A program made the translations under genes and the position numbers. Positions 60,425 to 64,000 of a stretch of DNA of 64,000 bases are shown here, piece by piece. The stretch lies in NCBI RefSeq assembly GCF_002797715.1, contig NZ_PGFF01000001.1:2379304-2443303 (forward strand), in the 5' to 3' direction. The stretch is from Diaminobutyricimonas aerilata. Its GTDB lineage: Bacteria; Actinomycetota; Actinomycetes; Actinomycetales; Microbacteriaceae. The first letter of the stretch is position 1, and every line of letters begins with the position of its first letter. The notes under the pieces are model-generated. The model made no database searches and was not told the DNA's origin. It worked only from the letters and a program-made list of their open reading frames with translations.

Positions 60425-61807
60425 GCTCCCGAGTTCGATCCGTACGGCGACAATCGTCCGGTCGACGATCCGGATGCCTCCGGCTGGATCGCGCCGACGG
60501 CGACGGGGCCCCTGGATGCCCGGCTGCGACTGCCCGGATCGAAGAGCCTGACCAACCGCGAGCTCGTGCTCGCCGCCCTCGCCGACGGCCCGTCGACGTT
60601 GCGCGCCCCGCTGCACTCGCGCGACACATCCCTCATGGTCGAGGCGCTGCGCGCCCTCGGTGTCGGCGTCGAGGAGGTCGGCGACGACCGCGGGTTCGGT
60701 CGCGATCTGCTCGTGACCCCGGCGGAGCTGTTCGGCGGGTCGACGATCGACTGCGGGCTCGCCGGCACGGTCATGCGCTTCCTGCCCCCCGTCGCCGCGC
60801 TCGCGCTCGGTCCCGTCGCGTTCGACGGCGACGAGGCGGCGCGACGCCGCCCGATGCGCACGACGATCGACGCCTTGCGTCAGCTCGGGGTCGACGTCAA
60901 CGACGACGGCCGCGGCGCCCTGCCCTTCAGCCTGTACGGCACCGGCTCCGTGCGCGGCGGCGAGGTCGCGATCGACGCCTCCGCGTCGAGCCAGTTCGTC
61001 TCCGGACTGCTTCTCGCGGCCCCGCGGTTCGAGCTCGGGCTCACGCTGCGCCACACCGGCGAGCGCCTCCCGAGCATGCCGCACATCGAGATGACGATCG
61101 CCGCCCTCGCCGCCCGCGGGGTGGGTGTCGAGACGCCGGAACCGGGCGTGTGGATCGTGCCGGCCGCCCCCATCCGCGCCCTCGACGTCGACATCGAACC
61201 CGACCTCTCGAACGCGGCACCGTTCCTCGTCGCCGCGCTCGTCGCCGGCGGCACGGTGCGCATCGAGGGCTGGCCGGAGGCGACCACCCAGGTCGGCGCG
61301 GAACTCGAGCGGCTGCTCCCCCTCTTCGGTGCCCGCGTCGAGCGCGACGGCGACGACCTCATCGTCGACGGCGGACGCGGCGTGATCGGCGGGGACGCAC
61401 CGAGGGCCGTCGATCTCGACCTCTCGATCGGCGGGGAGCTCACCCCCGCCCTCGCGGCCCTCGCCGCGTTCGCCGACGGTCCCAGCCGCATCACCGGCGT
61501 CGAGCACCTCCGCGGACATGAGACCGACCGCCTGGCGGCCCTCGCGGCCGAGATCACCGCCCTCGGCGGCGAGGTCTCCGAGCTCGACGACGGGCTCGCG
61601 ATCACCCCGCGCCCGCTGCACGGCGGCGCCTGGCGCGCCTACGAAGACCACCGGATGGCCCACGCGGGTGCGATCGTGGGTCTCGCCGTGCCCGAGGTCG
61701 CCATCGACGACATCGCCACGACGTCGAAGACCCTCCCGCAGTTCCCCGAGCTGTGGACGCAGGGGCTGTTGCGACGCGGGCTCGCGGCGTCCGCCGACGC
61801 GGTGTGA
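60404..61807 (+). CDS. aroA: 5-enolpyruvylshikimate-3-phosphate synthase
   Basis: AroA joins shikimate-3-phosphate and PEP in aromatic amino-acid synthesis. The 467-residue protein has [53 protein letters not shown] and [16 protein letters not shown], the family's substrate-contact segments. It has a ~35-residue N-terminal extension ahead of [12 protein letters not shown], as seen in actinobacteria. aroA next to a sigR/sigH-type operon is a conserved actinobacterial neighbourhood. rsgA follows 4 bp downstream. Confidence 0.95.
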   Translation: MQITRYSAPEFDPYGDNRPVDDPDASGWIAPTATGPLDARLRLPGSKSLTNRELVLAALADGPSTLRAPLHSRDTSLMVEALRALGVGVEEVGDDRGFGRDLLVTPAELFGGSTIDCGLAGTVMRFLPPVAALALGPVAFDGDEAARRRPMRTTIDALRQLGVDVNDDGRGALPFSLYGTGSVRGGEVAIDASASSQFVSGLLLAAPRFELGLTLRHTGERLPSMPHIEMTIAALAARGVGVETPEPGVWIVPAAPIRALDVDIEPDLSNAAPFLVAALVAGGTVRIEGWPEATTQVGAELERLLPLFGARVERDGDDLIVDGGRGVIGGDAPRAVDLDLSIGGELTPALAALAAFADGPSRITGVEHLRGHETDRLAALAAEITALGGEVSELDDGLAITPRPLHGGAWRAYEDHRMAHAGAIVGLAVPEVAIDDIATTSKTLPQFPELWTQGLLRRGLAASADAV

Positions 61808-61811
61808 GTCG

Positions 61812-62858
61812 ATGAGCTGGCTCACCGACGTCGAGGATGACGACGAGTACTCCGACTACGACGAGTCGAGCGCGCGTGTGCGCCCCAACCCGAAGGGCAA
61901 CCGGCCGCGCACGAAGACCCGCCCCGGCCACGAGGACGCGATCCCCGGCCGGGTGCTCACGGTCGACCGGGGGCGGTTCACCGTGCTGGTCGGCGAGGAC
62001 ACCGCCGAGGAGCGCACCGTGCTCGCCGCTCGTGCTCGCGAACTCGGCCGCACGGCGATCGTCGCCAACGACACCGTCGAGCTCGTCGGCGACACCACGG
62101 GCACGGTCGGCTCCCTCGCCCGCGTCGTGCGCGTCGCCGAGCGCAGCACGCTGCTGCGCCGCAGCGCCGACGACACGGATGCGGTCGAGCGCGTCATCGT
62201 CGCCAACGCGGAGCAGATGCTCATCGTGATCGCCGCGGCGAATCCCGAGCCGCGGCCGCGACTCGTCGACCGCTACCTCGTCGCCGCGTTCGACGCCGGT
62301 GTCCGTCCGATCATCTGCGTCACCAAGACCGATCTCGCCGATCCCGAGCCGTTCCTGGCCAACTTCGCGGGACTGGACCTCGAGGTGTTCCGACGCGGCC
62401 AGGACGACGATGTCACGGAGCTCGCCGCCGCCCTCCGCGGCCGCGTGACGGTCGCCGTAGGGCATTCGGGGGTCGGCAAGTCCACGCTCGTCAACGCCCT
62501 CGTGCCGGGCGCGCACCGCGCTATCGGTCGGGTCAACGCGGTCACCGGCCGCGGACGGCACACGTCGTCGTCGACCGTGCTGCTGCGCCTGTCCGGAGGC
62601 GGCTGGGTCATCGACACTCCCGGCGTGCGGTCGTTCGGCCTCGGGCACGTCAACACCGACAACATCCTGCGCGGCTTCGACGACCTGGCGCGGGTCGCGG
62701 CGGAATGTCCGCGTGGATGCACGCACCTGCCGGATGCGCCGGACTGCGAACTCAACGAGGCCGTCGCCCGGGGCGAATTGAGTGCGGATCGCGTCGATTC
62801 GCTGCAGCGACTGCTGACGACCCTCGTGCCCGAGCACGGGGCTACGCTGAACCGGTGA
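61812..62858 (+). CDS. rsgA: Ribosome small-subunit-dependent GTPase
   Basis: RsgA helps mature the 30S subunit using GTP. The 348-residue protein has an N-terminal OB fold (~45-120, GRVLTVDRGRFTVLVGEDTAEE), and a circularly permuted GTPase: CVTKTDLAD (G4) precedes GHSGVGKSTLVNALVPGA (G1) and VIDTPGVRSFGLGH (G3). The zinc motif is ECPRGCTHLPDAPDCELNEAV. ATG 61812 is 4 bp after the aroA stop. It overlaps hisN by GTGA. Confidence 0.95.
   Translation: MSWLTDVEDDDEYSDYDESSARVRPNPKGNRPRTKTRPGHEDAIPGRVLTVDRGRFTVLVGEDTAEERTVLAARARELGRTAIVANDTVELVGDTTGTVGSLARVVRVAERSTLLRRSADDTDAVERVIVANAEQMLIVIAAANPEPRPRLVDRYLVAAFDAGVRPIICVTKTDLADPEPFLANFAGLDLEVFRRGQDDDVTELAAALRGRVTVAVGHSGVGKSTLVNALVPGAHRAIGRVNAVTGRGRHTSSSTVLLRLSGGGWVIDTPGVRSFGLGHVNTDNILRGFDDLARVAAECPRGCTHLPDAPDCELNEAVARGELSADRVDSLQRLLTTLVPEHGATLNR
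62843..62848 (+). promoter_or_regulatory. Possible -10 box for hisN inside rsgA
   Basis: TACGCT, 6 bases before the hisN GTG, inside the last codons of rsgA. It fits the leaderless pattern but may be coincidence, because rsgA and hisN also overlap as an operon. Confidence 0.35.
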
Positions 62859-63643
62859 CCGACTTCTCGCTCGCCGACGACCTCGCTCTCGCCCTCACGC
62901 TCGCCGCCGACGCCGATCTCATCTCGTACGACCGGTACCGCGCCCGCGACCTGGATGTGACGCTCAAGCCGGACAGCAGCTTCGTCACCGACGCGGACAC
63001 CGCGGTCGAACGCGCCATCCGTGCCGGCATCGAGGCGGCCCGCCCGGGCGACGGCATCTACGGCGAGGAGTACGGCGTCCAGGGCGACTCCACCCGGCAG
63101 TGGATCATCGACCCGATCGACGGCACGGCGAACTTCTTGCGCGGCCTGCCGATCTGGGGCACGCTCATCGCGCTCGCGGTCGACGGGGTGCCGGTGGTGG
63201 GCGCCGTCAGCTCCCCCGCGCTGCAGCGACGGTGGTGGGCCGCCCGCGGGCACGGCGCCTGGGTGTCGGAACAGCACGGCGAGCCGCACCCGTTGCGGGT
63301 CAGCAGCGTCGGCGACCTCGCCGAGGCGAACATCAGCTACAACCGCATCCAGGGCTGGGATGAGAAGGGCCGCCTGGACGCGGTGCTCGAGTTGACCCGC
63401 GCCGCCTGGCGTTCCCGCGCCATCGGCGACATGTGGTCGTACATGCTGCTCGCCGAGGGCGCCCTCGACGTCGTGACCGAACCGGAGCTGCAGCCCTACG
63501 ACATGGCCGCGCTCATCCCGATCATCGAGGAGGCCGGGGGCCGGTTCACCGACCTCGACGGCACGCCCGGCCCGTGGGGCGGCAGCGCGCTCGCCACCAA
63601 CGGCGCATTGCATACCGCCGCGCTGGCGATCGTCAAGGGGTGA
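62855..63643 (+). CDS. hisN: Histidinol-phosphate phosphatase (inositol monophosphatase family)
   Basis: HisN removes phosphate from histidinol phosphate, a late histidine step. The 262-residue protein shows the IMPase metal motifs: IYGEEYGVQGD (Glu), IIDPIDGTANFLRGLPIWGTLIALA (DPIDGT) and the C-terminal LQPYDMAALIPIIEEAGGRFTDLDG (WD-type replaced by YD). Inositol monophosphatase activity is a possible alternative, but the HisN subgroup fits the length and the actinobacterial neighbourhood. GTG start overlaps the rsgA stop by 4 bases. Confidence 0.88.
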   Translation: MTDFSLADDLALALTLAADADLISYDRYRARDLDVTLKPDSSFVTDADTAVERAIRAGIEAARPGDGIYGEEYGVQGDSTRQWIIDPIDGTANFLRGLPIWGTLIALAVDGVPVVGAVSSPALQRRWWAARGHGAWVSEQHGEPHPLRVSSVGDLAEANISYNRIQGWDEKGRLDAVLELTRAAWRSRAIGDMWSYMLLAEGALDVVTEPELQPYDMAALIPIIEEAGGRFTDLDGTPGPWGGSALATNGALHTAALAIVKG

Positions 63644-63720
63644 CCGGAGCGAATCCGTTTCGCTAGGCTCGCAGCGGCGTGATCGCGCCGCTCAGCACCC
63701 GCACAGCACCCGGAGCCGTC

Positions 63721-64000
63721 ATGTCGTCCTCTCCCCTTGCCCGCACCCTCGCGGTGGCCGCCATCGCCCTCGCGGGCGTCACGCTGAGCGGCTGCAGCCT
63801 GCTGAGCCAGTTCGGCGGCGCGGGTTCCGCTCCGCAGCGCGACGAGCAGAACCAGGTGACCGAGGCGCAGGATGACGCCGACGTCTTCGCCATCATGGTC
63901 GGCGACTGTCTGAACGACGGCGAGCAGACCGACACCGAGGTGATGACCCTGCCGATCGTGCCGTGCGACGAGGAGCACGACAGCGAGGCCTTCCACTCGG
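63721..64000 (+). CDS. Putative lipoprotein, septum-formation-like family (3' end outside window)
   Basis: The first 93 codons are present. A lipoprotein signal ends LAGVTLSGCSLLSQFGG. A tether follows, and then VGDCLNDGEQTDTEVM and VPCDEEHDSEAF, with the Cys/His spacing of the actinobacterial septum formation (DUF4190-associated) protein family. GGAG lies ~6 bases before the ATG. A TAGGCT box (63664-63669) upstream could start its transcript. The partial length limits the call. Confidence 0.65.
   Translation, partial: MSSSPLARTLAVAAIALAGVTLSGCSLLSQFGGAGSAPQRDEQNQVTEAQDDADVFAIMVGDCLNDGEQTDTEVMTLPIVPCDEEHDSEAFHS

Noticed and set aside
1-64000. CRISPR arrays, prophage, transposases, secondary-metabolite clusters
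   Set aside because: No regularly spaced long repeats with unique spacers, no integrase/transposase/terminase genes, and no PKS/NRPS genes were found.

Overview
The window looks like a chromosomal segment of a high-GC actinobacterium, most likely a member of the Microbacteriaceae. The evidence is the very high GC with GC-ending codons, frequent GTG starts, and actinobacterial signature proteins: a Kgd-type fused 2-oxoglutarate enzyme, a GuaB1-type IMPDH/GMP reductase-like protein, an LmeA-type lipid-binding protein, a SigR/RsrA-type sigma/anti-sigma pair and an IdeR/DtxR operator. The gene order argS, lysA, hom, thrC, thrB, rho is a classic actinobacterial arrangement. The family assignment is an inference from recall; no search was run.

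Layout. 1-9.2 kb (minus strand): the aspartate-family block argS, lmeA-like, a tandem-repeat spacer, lysA, hom, thrC, thrB and rho (rho runs off the left edge). 9.2-13.4 kb: a lipoprotein, a transglutaminase, pdxH, tRNA-Arg(CCG), glycerate kinase and an ECF sigma factor with a membrane partner. 14.1-18.1 kb: a TPM-domain / PspA / polytopic membrane protein operon (envelope stress). 18.1-36.3 kb: mixed metabolic and transport genes, including a predicted SigR-dependent NAD(P) oxidoreductase, a siderophore-interacting reductase behind an IdeR/DtxR box, ung, two SDRs, an MFS exporter, and the methionine pair metY/metX. 36.3-41.4 kb: a two-component cluster with one six-TM histidine kinase, one six-TM kinase-like protein that appears degenerate, its response regulator, and a paralogous orphan regulator. 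41.4-53.7 kb: MFS, thiamine-binding protein, GT87 transferase, an amino-acid ABC importer, nnrD, a HAD phosphatase, an Old Yellow Enzyme, two CNNM/CorC-like proteins and an AbiEi/DUF559-like protein. 53.8-64 kb: guaB1, kgd, rsrA-like and sigR-like genes, aroA, rsgA, hisN and the start of a lipoprotein gene.

How it works together. hom feeds both threonine (thrC, thrB) and methionine (metX, metY) synthesis, and lysA finishes lysine. The sigR-like gene carries an exact GGAAT-N18-GTT promoter, which predicts autoregulation. A second exact copy lies in front of the 18.2-kb oxidoreductase and predicts a regulon member inside the window.

Non-coding signals worth attention: a very consistent TAnnnT box 6-8 bases before start codons (leaderless mRNAs), several pairs of head-to-head overlapping promoters, and at least three families of intergenic palindromes or REP-like elements, one of which supplies the stop codon of the lmeA-like gene. 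I saw no prophage, transposase, CRISPR array or biosynthetic gene cluster.
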